This document shows, one piece after another, positions 44,187 to 55,400 of a stretch of DNA of 64,000 nucleotides. The translations under genes and the position numbers were made by a program. The DNA lies in assembly GCA_963932465.1 (NCBI GenBank), contig OZ010791.1, forward strand, positions 155,355,915 through 155,419,914. The letters run 5' to 3'. Origin of the DNA: Maratus speciosus. Its lineage: Eukaryota > Arthropoda > Arachnida > Araneae > Salticidae. The notes under the pieces are model-generated. The model was not told the origin of the DNA, ran no database searches, and saw only the letters and a list, made by a program, of their open reading frames with translations. Position 1 is the first letter of the stretch. Each line of letters starts with the position of its first letter.

Positions 44187-47100
44187 GTTACTCTTGTGAC
44201 CATCAGAGAAAATTTTTATAAATACTTCCAATTCTTTTATTACAAAACATATTTAGGATAAATTTGATGCAAACACTTACAAATACGCGTGCTCTACTCA
44301 CATAAACCATATGCAATTTATAACAAAAAGCATTTTACTTGTCTAGATAATAAATTAAAGTTTTGGTACTCTTGTGACCACAAAAAACTGCATAATACAA
44401 AAATTGTGTTTGACCTAAAAAGCCTGTGAATTATATAAGAATATAGAAATAAAATTTACATAATGTAATAGACACATGAATTAGTTACATTTGATTTTGC
44501 AAAATGCTATGTGATACTCTTGTGACGTTACTCTTATATGACATTTTGTTCATAAGGGAATTTTCGCAAACCTTTATTTTAAATAATAATAATAAAAAAA
44601 AAAACATTAAATTTTGTTTTGACAAACTTATTTTTCATGCAGAAATACTTTTTATTTTGGTTAAAGTTAAAAATAACGTAAAATAATGTAAAAAATTATA
44701 AAATTAGAGTTTGTAAAGTAGAGTTTGTAAGTTGTAGAGTTTGTAAAGAGTTTATTAGTCTGGGAGCATTAATGTCAACCACACTTTGATTTTTTTTCTT
44801 TTTTTTTGTATCAAGTAATGTGGGCATCAGATTCCATCTAGAGAATTACTTCTGAGCTTCATGGCTCTAAGTTCTTTATTTTGATAATCATTATCTACTA
44901 ATTCAGTAACAATACCATGAAACTTTAAATCATCATATTTTACTCAACGTAACCGCATAGCAATCTTCCAGTTTGTACTACTGAACAGAATAAATTATTG
45001 TTTTCATTATCAATAATATCATTTGCAGCTTCTCCTATATCCTTATTTATTTAGTGAAACGTAAATTCTTTGTACTAATCATGTTATGTGCATGGTTTGT
45101 AGTAGATAGTGTCGTTCTTTAAGACTTTAACAAATTGTACTTGTTCAGTGCTCTTCGCTGTTGGAGTTGGTAGTTTCTCTCAAATTAATAAAACTTGTAG
45201 TCGCTGTTTTATTTCTCCATATGATACACGGAGTATGCTTACTTATTTTTTCCATGAACAATTTAGACAAAGTCAGCGGTATTCCTTACAATTGTTTTTT
45301 TTTTTTAGGACGAACTTTCTTCCATACATTTCGTTATACAACAGCACAAGTAAAGTCTACAGCATCTTTACCAGGAGCTTTTGAAAAAAAAAATATGTGT
45401 AATTAAGCTAATTAAGGAAGAATACTTATTTATTTCTGACTTAATTGCAAACTTACATTTTTGTTTAAATTGGAAAGCACAACTATGAGACAAAACAGAA
45501 AAATGGATACAATTTTGGAAAATACATTCCCTCTGTTGAAATTTTACACAGGCATTTACAGAAAAAGCATTTACAGAAAATTGGTTATGAGTTAAATTGT
45601 CTGAATAAATAGCATAAGATATACTTTATGGCATCATACGAAATAAGAACTGAAAATACAGTCCCTTGTGGATTTGAACATTGGTAAAGAATTTCGTAGC
45701 AAAATTTCGTCTTGGAAAAAAAAAAAAGTATAGTTTTCAGAAAAATCTACTTGCATGACGACTCTTTCTGAACTGGTTATTTATTTATTTATTTATTTGG
45801 TAATAATCAAAATAATTTTGTGTACAAGTTTGAATGAATGTGCAGCTCAGAAATGGGTTTAGTTGCTTTCAAAAATATCCGAAATGGTTTCTTCGACTGT
45901 TACTTTTTCAAAATGTTTTTCAACGTTTTGCTATTGACAGTAACTTATAAGACGTTCTATATTATGGACTTCAGTTTCAAGTAACTCTTTGATGTTATCT
46001 TCGCAAATTAGACTTCTGAATTCATACATTCTAATTATGATATATCACAGCAGACAACGTCATTAAATCCTTCACAGAAGTGTTTGATGCAGGAAATACG
46101 TCAATCACTGCCTTACGAATTGCTTGAATGTTTTAGTGAAAACGAAAAATGCAGATATTCTGAGGAATGATTTTCTATTGTTTTATGAAACTAGGCCCTA
46201 AAGCTGCAAATGAATCTAATTTTTCAATCTAGAGAAATTTCTTTAAACAAAAAAGTATTCTATTAGCAAATGTCACCTAGGACTAATGAAATTGTGTGAT
46301 TTTTTCACGCCTAACTAATGTAGATTTAACTGAAGAATGACCTCTTCTTATATCTTCATCGACATAAAATTCTCCAAAGCTGTGGAGCCAAAGATTTTTT
46401 TTTTCATTACAGAATCTGGGGTTAGCTAGTTCTCTACTTTTTCCTTTGTCTTGCTGAAGCGTTTGCTGGCTCTAAGACATTTCGTCACTTAATCATAATA
46501 TGTTTTTTATGTTTCTTTCTCACCTCAACATATTCAATTTTATTCTTAGTTTTTTTTTCTACAATTTTTGTCGCTTAGCAGAATTTTTCCTGCTCCTTAA
46601 AACAATGTCGTGTATAAGAATTAATATTAAAATCTTTCCCTTGAAATATACTCTCAGAATCCTTTCCATAAGAGTTACTATAAGAATCTCTGTAGATCAT
46701 ACAGCAGAATTTAGTAAACGAAACTTTACATTAAAAAATATCTGATCAAAGACCATGTGCTTCAAACCAAAAGAAAGCGGACAAAAATAACACAAGTTGA
46801 GTTGTTTTAATCTATCTTTAATAACTTGTCATGATTGTTATATAATATTAAGTAATAATTAAAATAAATGAAATAAATCCATTCATTAAAAAAAACGAGT
46901 AAAGATAAGTTATCTTGCTTAAAATTTACAAAATATTCTTAATTATGGCTAAACCTATTTCGAGAACTATTATAATAACGGATAAAACAACTAAACTTGA
47001 AGCATTGTGTTTGTTTGATTGTAACGCAGCTTTATGTCAAACTATGGACAAAAGTGTTATGTGTTATTCTTGTGACACAGACATTTGTTACTCTTGTGAT

Positions 47101-47245
47101 AACACCCCAGATCCTATTCCATGTAAATATTTTATGTAAAATCTGTCTTATAGCTCCAAATCAGAGAATTAGAAGTTTTGGGTAAAATTTTCAAGTAGTT
47201 TTTATAAAATTAAAGCTTTAATATGTTTTATGTTACTCTTGTGAC
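44187..47245 (-). mobile_element. Unknown element candidate: decayed minus-strand coding bracketed by a repeated 14-bp motif
   Basis: GTTACTCTTGTGAC or a near copy occurs at 44187, 44365 and 44512 on the left and at 47063, 47087 and 47232 on the right, all in the same orientation. Between the clusters the minus strand has long stretches of protein-like but broken text. One is a basic region near 46560-46640 (LRSRKNSAKRQKL, KKKLRIKLNML); others are DEDIRRGHSSVKSTLVRR near 46340 and CKVLKNDTIYYKPC near 45090. I do not recognise the family. No terminal inverted repeat was found, so the bounds are simply the outermost motifs. Confidence 0.35.
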
Positions 47246-47614
47246 ATTTAATTATCAACTAAAGTTAAAATTGCATTTAATACCTTAGCCAAAAACTTTT
47301 AACTATCTAGATCTGACGGATATAACAATAGCTTGTTGCTTTCAATGCATAATAATTTCATTTAATGAACAGAAGTAAAAAAAAATCATACAACTCAATA
47401 ACTGGACTTTTATGCTCAAATGTAAATGAGTTTTAATACTGTGTTTCCAGCCCATTTTCAGTATAGACTTATTCTTATGAAATTAAAACTTCCAAATTCA
47501 TAAAAACCAACTCTTTAGCTTTAAATTGATGTATCACACATATATATCCGTTATAAAAAAATTTCAGCAAAAATTTTCTTCTGCGTGAACGTTCCCTTGT
47601 GTATTTTTAGGTGC
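47246..47614. other. No recognisable feature
   Basis: AT-rich; nothing supportable. Confidence 0.45.
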
Positions 47615-47619
47615 ATTCG

Positions 47620-47800
47620 TAATTATATAAATACGTAGCTCTAGTCGCCGTCTGGTACATCCGTCTATTTGCCCATCTGTTTGCATATAAAAGTACAAAA
47701 CCTACCCAACCGATTGGTTTGAAATTTAGTGTATATGATCGTTGCAGAATTTTGTCGAGTCGTTTCAAATTTTATGAAAATGGAATCAAAACTTAAAAAC
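47620..47800 (+). repeat. Dispersed repeat family Y, copy 2
   Basis: Longer copy of 38289-38415. Between the shared ends it contains CATCCGTCTATTTGCCCATC and ACCGATTGGTTTGAAATTTA. That resembles the GTCT-tract-plus-CCGATTGGCTTGAAATT module of the Helitron-like units. Confidence 0.78.
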
Positions 47801-47830
47801 ATATTAATAAAAGTTTTCTTAAATCCTATC

Positions 47831-47995
47831 TTATATTCTATTAAATCCTATCATACGTAATTAACTCTATATTATCCCATTATAGGTAATGATTCTAGAT
47901 TGTCATGGTGATTATTCTATTAAATCCTATCATACCTATTCACTGATACCCCATTTTAGGTAGTGATTCTAGGTTGCCATGGTGATTACGTCCTA
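47831..47995 (+). repeat. Two-copy direct repeat, 74-79 bp period
   Basis: ATTCTATTAAATCCTATCAT occurs at 47835 and 47914, and TAGGTAATGATTCTAGATTG at 47883 is matched with few changes at 47957. Confidence 0.82.
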
Positions 47996-48345
47996 TTTAA
48001 CATGGAGTTATATTGTTTCGGTATTAATGAATTTAATATATATAGTCGTAATAAATTTTGTATTCGTGCATTTTTGAATAAGAGTGCAACAGCTATTGGA
48101 ACAAGATATGAATATTTATAAAACTAGTTATAGTACGAACGCACCTCATTTGCTACGTTTAACGTACAATTTCCGACTTGTTTTTTTCTCTAGAAGTTAC
48201 GCTAATGAGCTGAAACAGGAAACTACAGATGTTATTACTCTTATGGTAGTTATTGACCTGAAATTCTGCTTAACTTTTATTCATTTAGTTGTATTTTTAA
48301 AAAAAGAGGAAATGTCAGAGAAAAGTGAGATTAAATAGATAGATC

Positions 48346-48823
48346 AGGGGTCGATCCAGGCAAAATTTGGGACCTATTTAGGGCCCTTTTACAAAAATCT
48401 ATTTAATAAAATAGGCTTCTTCACAAAAATAAATTTAGTAAAATGGGCCCCTTCACAAAAATAAATTCAATAAAATGGGCCCCTTCACAAAATTCCTTTT
48501 AATAAAATAGGCCCCCTTCGTAACATTCTTTTTCATAAAAACTGTTTTAAAATGTGTAATCTGTAAATGAAACCAGGTCACGAAAAACAAAAACTTTAGC
48601 AATAGGATTTAAAGAAGTTTTTGTTAATAAGTTCTTTCTTTGAATTTGAGTAACTCGATTTCAACTTTCGTTGCATAATCTTACTTTTCACAAAAATATA
48701 ATAAAACTCACAAAAATGTAATAAAATTCACAAAAATAACTGTTAATTGTCACAAAATGGGCTCCAAGAATAAAATTATTCACAAAATGGGCCCCAAGAA
48801 TAAAATCCTGCATCGATCCCTGC
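48346..48823. mobile_element. hAT-like non-autonomous element containing a GGGCCCC minisatellite
   Basis: Left end CAGGGGTCGATCCAGGCA; right end in complement CAGGGATCGATGCAGGAT. Inside are about four units of a roughly 40-bp repeat (GGGCCCCTTCACAAAAATAA, 48378-48520) and, near the right end, two units of TTCACAAAATGGGCCCCAAG (48724-48800). The ends suit hAT, but no clear 8-bp duplication is present. Confidence 0.68.
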
Positions 48824-49624
48824 AGATGTAATTACGTTTGTGTATCCAACGTATATGAATTTGAACAAATTTCAGAATTCGAACTTCCAGCATAAATAGG
48901 TTTAAATTTGATTATATACTTTTGAAAAACCCTGTATAACCAGCATCTAACTTTACGTAATCTTCTATATTTAAATTTACTCTTTTCTATTCCTACTACA
49001 TCTCCACAGTAGCATCCTTCTCTGAAAAACATCATCTCTCCCGTTCAACAGCTATTTTCGCCGCGGTTATTTATCTGCTTGCGTTCCTGGCAATCCTTTT
49101 TACCGGAATGAATCAATTGAAAGATTTATTCGGAGAAAGTCACTGGCGTACCGGAAATTCATAAAATAAATAAATCTTACAATAAAGTTAGCAGGGAAAA
49201 TGGGAAAATCGAAAGCGTGTAAGGCTCTTACAAGGCCACTGTTTATTTGTTCGCATTTGCATATACCTTATTAAAGCTCAAAGGAAATATTTAGATATCG
49301 TCAATGCATTTTTATACTTCGATGGGTGAATGTGAAATAAAACAGTCGTTGTCAGATAAAATTGCGTATCGATATTTATGTTTGTAAAGAGACTTGGATT
49401 TATGAGAAGACTGATTTAGTATAGTGCATGGGCCTATAATTGATGTTTATTGACGGAAAATTTGTTTGAAATTGCGTTTTCAAGTTATTCTCCAGTGCAA
49501 ATATTTTTTTTCGTGTAAATATTGTGGTAAAATAATTTGACTTTTATATTTCTGGTTGTTTGTGTAGTAAAAATGGAGTTTAACGTATTTACATAGGGAT
49601 TTCATAGTGTAGCCTATTTATATG
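48824..49624. other. No recognisable feature
   Basis: AT-rich with a few less AT-rich patches (49040-49160). No frame or RNA gene recognised. Confidence 0.45.
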
Positions 49625-50553
49625 TACAGTCATGGAAAAAAGTAAACACCCCTACTAAGCCTGCAGCTAATTATGATAGAAAAAATTTACAGCTACCAAA
49701 CGATTGGAAATAAAATCTACTTTTAAATGATGTATATAAAATGTGCTTAGAGGGCCATCTACAAATTAAAACTAGACCAAACTTTGTTCTTTTTCAATGG
49801 TAACACCCAATTTTGACAATATTTTTTAAATCTCCTGTTCAAACTATGCCTAGAAATGAAATTTCAAGTCATTTGGATGATAAGTTTTTTAATTATAAAC
49901 ATTAAAAATTTAGAGCTTCTAATGATTACATTTTCATATTTTTATTAATATCTCCTGAAATTAAATAATGTGATAATTCTTTTTTTTAATTATAATACTA
50001 AAAACTCCAAGCATAAGTACATAGCAGTTGTAATTTTAAAAAAATTATAATATTAATTATGAAATTAATATTCGAAAAAAATATGAATTGCTACCTACAA
50101 TTTTTTTGATAGATTTATGTTTATTATATCCTGCTTTATGTAAATTCTCATTTTCAAATTTTTCTTCCAAGTAGTTTTCGGATTATGAGTAAAAAAGTCA
50201 AAATGACTGTTTAAGGAGCTAAGATGTCCAGAAAAGCATAATTTGAAAAAAAATACATTTTAGTCATTTTAAAAAAACATTTGAGCTGGCAACAGTCGAA
50301 ACATATTAAGCGAGTGAGATGTTGATATTGTCAATAAATAATACATTAACAGAAGTGGCATAGTCATTCTGTAGCATTTCAACAATTGAGTACCCAAATT
50401 CGATATGGATACAACCCCTAAAATACGCCCATTTTAAAATAATTAATTTATCTGAAACTAATCGTACGAAATTTGGTTTTAGGCTAATTGAAGGGTGTAG
50501 AATCTATTTATGGTGCCAAACTTAGGTATTGCTATTGAAAAAAACAAAATTTG

Positions 50554-51163
50554 CGTTCTAAGCATAGATTAAAGTTTGTGCGAATTTTAATAAAAAAGCT
50601 AAAATCTTTAACAACGATTTTACGCACAAATAATGTACAGAACGACAAAAAATTCCCATACGACCGTTTCGAGGATTCCTGGATCCCCTTCTCAGTGAGA
50701 GAAAAAAAAAATTAAAATGGATTCGAAGAACCCCTCGGTTATAGCCCCGAGTACTGACTTATGGACTGATTGTAAAGGCGAAAACAAGAGTTTATATGTC
50801 TTAAAGAAATGACGTAATCGACCAGAACTAACTGAAAAGGAGTCACTGCGCAGGATCCCTCCACACTGGCGAAAGAAAGGGGCTGATGGTCATATCATTC
50901 ACTAAGGAGGAAGTACATTTTTGAATATAGTGAGCTTCGTAAAAGTCTAGATCAAAAACTGAGTTACATTTTTGAATAATTTAGCCTCTGGATAATTAAA
51001 CTGGTGGTTGGAATTCCAACAATACTTCGCTATGGTAGATTTCTCAAATTCCTGCTTACTAACGTAATTCTGGTGTTCTTTCGAATGTAGTACGTTAAAG
51101 TTTTTGTCGTTATGTATGTTATTTGTGCGTAAAATCGTTGTTAAAGATTTTAGCTTTTTTATT
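50554..51163 (-). mobile_element. Palindrome-ended insert in copy 3, possibly Penelope-like terminal sequence
   Basis: About 60-bp inverted arms: AATAAAAAAGCTAAAATCTT then TAACAACGATTTTACGCACA at 50589-50647, and the complement at 51105-51163. AAAATTTG occurs on both flanks (50546-50553 and 51164-51171), either an 8-bp target duplication or part of the arms. The minus strand has CACTGAGAAGG, a short stem-loop, then CGAAACGGTCG (50664-50697). This recalls the CTGA...GAAA spacing of hammerhead ribozymes found in Penelope-like terminal repeats. The assignment is speculative. Confidence 0.5.
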
Positions 51164-51221
51164 AAAATTTGGGTTCGTTTTGATATGCAGATGACCTCCT
51201 AAGAAAATTGTATATATATTT

Positions 51222-52128
51222 TGTGACATATTACTGTCGACTTTTGTGCGATCCCGGCGACACACTTATATCTCCACGTAAATGTAGTACATTAATCAAT
51301 GATAAATACTTTGCCAAACCTCCGTCATCATGAGACAACTGGAGCGCAGTCGTGGTGGCGAATAGTAGGCGGACTCAAGAAAACATTGGAAGAATTTCCC
51401 ATGGAATAATTAATAGAGGCATCGTAACTTTAAACGTTGTTTATTTGGCAGACACATATCGTAAACATTTCCAGTAGAAGATCCATCAGCTCTCGAATAA
51501 TCGCTGCTCCACTTCGTAATAAACTTATGATGTTAAAAGGTATTAGAATCTACACATTAAAAGTCATTCACCCCAAGTGACGTCTTGTTATTAAACAAAC
51601 GAAAAACGTAAGAAATCTCTGACTCCTAGTCGATGCAACAGTATAAATACTCAAAGAAACAGAGCGCGGACGGATACATTACTAGTGGAGAACCAACTCC
51701 AGCAGAGAGAGGGGGGAACGGGACAGGATAGGATCAGCTCCGGTCTGGGGGCGTGTTACGCATGACGTAGATGGCCTAACTATTTACGTCCAGCGTTAGT
51801 TTTATAACGTAATCAAATGCTGGCGGGAAGTTTGCAAGGAATTATGGGATGTGGAACATTATGGAACAAAAATATTAAAAATATTGAAAGAAAAAGAATT
51901 TTCTTAGAATAAAATGAAAGAAAGTACTTTAGTGGTTTTAAGAAGTAAGTTACGAATGGATTAAACTTTTTAGAATAATAAATAAAGAATACGCAGGTTT
52001 AAATGCATGAAATAAAAGACAAAAGATATTAAGATATTATTAAAGATAGGTAAAAAAAAGGGTAAATATTAAAAATTTGGAATAGTTTAAGGGACTAAGA
52101 TAAAAGGGCGAAAATTTTTATTATTACA
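51222..52128 (+). mobile_element. Probable solo LTR (907 bp) in copy 3
   Basis: An insertion relative to copies 1 and 2 begins TGTGACATATTACTGTCGAC and ends TTATTACA, the TG...CA form of LTR ends. It contains a good TATA box (TATAAATA, 51642-51649) with purine-rich sequence downstream, and AATAAA-type signals near 51908 and 51980. Its higher GC around 51650-51850 contrasts with its surroundings. No internal retroelement sequence and no second LTR are present. The target duplication is obscured by the TATA-rich flank. Gypsy-type is my guess. Confidence 0.6.
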
Positions 52129-52461
52129 TATGTCATTTAAACGTAGACTTTATGTCCAATCGTTTGGTACTAGTAACTTTCTAATACAATAATTTGTTGT
52201 AGAGTTAGTAGAGATGTTTTCCACGACTGTATCTATTCACTATGAAGAGAAACCTGTATCAAAAATGCGAAATACAACGATTTATTTTTAACAAAGTAAA
52301 AGATACATAGAATGCTTAAGTACAGGATGTCCATAATTAAACGACCCTACTTTAAAGTTGACTACAGACAAAATTATGGTTCGCAAAGTTGTGAAATTTT
52401 GTGAAACACACAGTAAGGGAATGTGAATCTGTTTAAGGGGAAAAAAGTGTTCAAAATTTCG

Positions 52462-55400
52462 CCACTAGAGGGCGATTTTTAATAAATTACCCATTTAGCA
52501 TTACGATAGTTTAGAAATTTTATTTACAGGGTGTCCATAATTAAAAGACCCTATTTTAAAGTTGTCTACAGACAAAACTATGGTTCGCAAAGTTGTGAGA
52601 TTTTGTGAAACACACAGTAAAGGAATGGGAATCTGTTTAAGAAAAATAAAAGTGTTCAAAATTTCGCCACTAGAGGGCGATGTTTAATAAATTACCCATT
52701 TAGCATTACGATAGTTTAGAAATTTTATTTACAGGGTGTCCATAATTAAAAGACCCTATTTTAAAGTTGTCTACAGACAAAACTATGGTTCGCAAAGTTG
52801 TGAGATTTTGTGAAACACACAGTAAGGGAATGTGAATCTGTTTAAGAAAAATAAAAGTGTTCAAAATTTCGCCACTAGAGGGCGATTTTTAATAAATTAC
52901 CCATTTCGCATTACGATAATTTAGAAATTTTATTTACAGGGTGTCCATAATTAAAAGACCCTATTTTAAAGTTGTCTACTGACAAAACTATGGTTCGCAA
53001 AGTTGTGAGATTTTGTGAAACACACAGTAAAGGAATGGGAATCTGTTTAAGAAAAATAAAAGTGTTCAAAATTTCGCCACTAGAGGGCGATGTTTAATAA
53101 ATTACCCATTTAGCATTACGATAGTTTAGAAATTTTATTTACAGGGTGTCCATAATTAAAAGACCCTATTTTAAAGTTGTCTACAGACAAAACTATGGTT
53201 CGCAAAGTTGTGAGATTTTGTGAAACACACAGTAAGGGAATGTGAATCTGTTTAAGAAAAATAAAAGTGTTCAAAATTTCGCCACTAGAGGGCGATTTTT
53301 AATAAATTACCCATTTCGCATTACGATAATTTAGAAATTTTATTTACAGGGTGTCCATAATTAAAAGACCCTATTTTAAAGTTGTCTACTGACAAAACTA
53401 TGGTTCGCAAAGTTGTGAGATTTTGTGAAACACACAGTAAGGGAATGTGAATCTGTTTAAGAAAAATAAAAGTGTTCAAAATTTCGCCACTAGAGGGCGA
53501 TTTTTAATAAATTACCCATTTCGCATTACGATAATTTAGAAATTTTATTTACAGGGTGTCCATAATTAAAAGACCCTATTTTAAAGTTGTCTACAGACAA
53601 AACTATGGTTCGCAAAGTTGTGAGATTTTGTGAAACACACAGTAAGGGAATGTGAATCTGTTTAAGAAAAATAAAAGTGTTCAAAATTTCGCCACTAGAG
53701 GGCGATTTTTAATAAATTACCCATTTCGCATTACGATAATTTAGAAATTTTATTTACAGGGTGTCCATAATTAAAAGACCCTATTTTAAAGTTGTCTACT
53801 GACAAAATTATGGTTCGCAAAGTTGTGAGATTTTGTGAAACACACAGTAAAGGAATGGGAATCTGTTTAAGAAAAATAAAAGTGTTCAAAATTTCGCCAC
53901 TAGAGGGCGATTTTTAATAAATTACCCATTTAGCATTACGATAGTTTAGAAATTTTATTTACAGGGTGTCCATAATTAAAAGACCCTATTTTAAAGTTGT
54001 CTACAGACAAAACTATGGTTCGCAAAGTTGTGAGATTTTGTGAAACACACAGTAAGGGAATGTGAATCTGTTTAAGAAAAATAAAAGTGTTCAAAATTTC
54101 GCCACTAGAGGGCGATTTTTAATAAATTACCCATTTCGCATTACGATAATTTAGAAATTTTATTTACAGGGTGTCCATAATTAAAAGACCCTATTTTAAA
54201 GTTGTCTACTGACAAAACTATGGTTCGCAAAGTTGTGAGATTTTGTGAAACACACAGTAAAGGAATGGGAATCTGTTTAAGAAAAATAAAAGTGTTCAAA
54301 ATTTCGCCACTAGAGGGCGATTTTTAATAAATTACCCATTTAGCATTACGATAGATAAGAAATTTTATTTACAGGGTGTCCATAATTAAAAGACCCTATT
54401 TTAAAGTTGTCTACTGACAAAACTATGGTTCGCAAAGTTGTGAGATTTTGTGAAACACACAGTAAAGGAATGGGAATCTGTTTAAGAAAAATAAAAGTGT
54501 TCAAAATTTCGCCACTAGAGGGCGATGTTTAATAAATTACCCATTTAGCATTACGATAGTTTAGAAATTTTATTTACAGGGTGTCCATAATTAAAAGACC
54601 CTATTTTAAAGTTGTCTACAGACAAAACTATGGTTTGCAAAGTTGTGAGATTTTGTGAAACACACAGTAAGGGAATGTGAATCTGTTTAAGAAAAATAAA
54701 AGTGTTCAAAATTTCGCCACTAGAGGGCGATTTTTAATAAATTACCCATTTCGCATTACGATAATTTAGAAATTTTATTTACAGGGTGTCCATAATTAAA
54801 AGACCCTATTTTAAAGTTGTCTACTGACAAAACTATGGTTCGCAAAGTTGTGAGATTTTGTGAAACACACAGTAAAGGAATGGGAATCTGTTTAAGAAAA
54901 ATAAAAGTGTTCAAAATTTCGCCACTAGAGGGCGATTTTTAATAAATTACCCATTTAGCATTACGATAGTTTAGAAATTTTATTTACAGGGTGTCCATAA
55001 TTAAAAGACCCTATTTTAAAGTTGTCTACAGACAAAACTATGGTTCGCAAAGTTGTGAGATTTTGTGAAACACACAGTAAGGGAATGTGAATCTGTTTAA
55101 GAAAAATAAAAGTGTTCAAAATTTCGCCACTAGAGGGCGATTTTTAATAAATTACCCATTTCGCATTACGATAATTTAGAAATTTTATTTACAGGGTGTC
55201 CATAATTAAAAGACCCTATTTTAAAGTTGTCTACAGACAAAACTATGGTTCGCAAAGTTGTGAGATTTTGTGAAAAAAACAGTAAGGGAATGTGAATCTG
55301 TTTAAGAAAAATAAAAGTGTTCAAAATTTCGCCACTAGAGGGCGATTTTTAATAAATTACCCATTTCGCATTACGATAATTTAGAAATTTTATTTACAGG

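Larger units (their letters stand above)
49627..52229. mobile_element. TA-inserting non-autonomous DNA element, copy 3, with two internal insertions
   Basis: TA at 49625-49626 and 52230-52231 flanks CAGTCATGG on the left and CCACGACTG on the right. Internal blocks match copies 1 and 2, for example AACGATTGGAAATAAAATCT near 49700 and GGCTAATTGAAGGGTGTAGA near 50483. Removing the inserts at 50554-51163 and 51222-52128 leaves about 1.1 kb, the family length. It lies 92 bp from the start of the satellite array. Confidence 0.88.
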
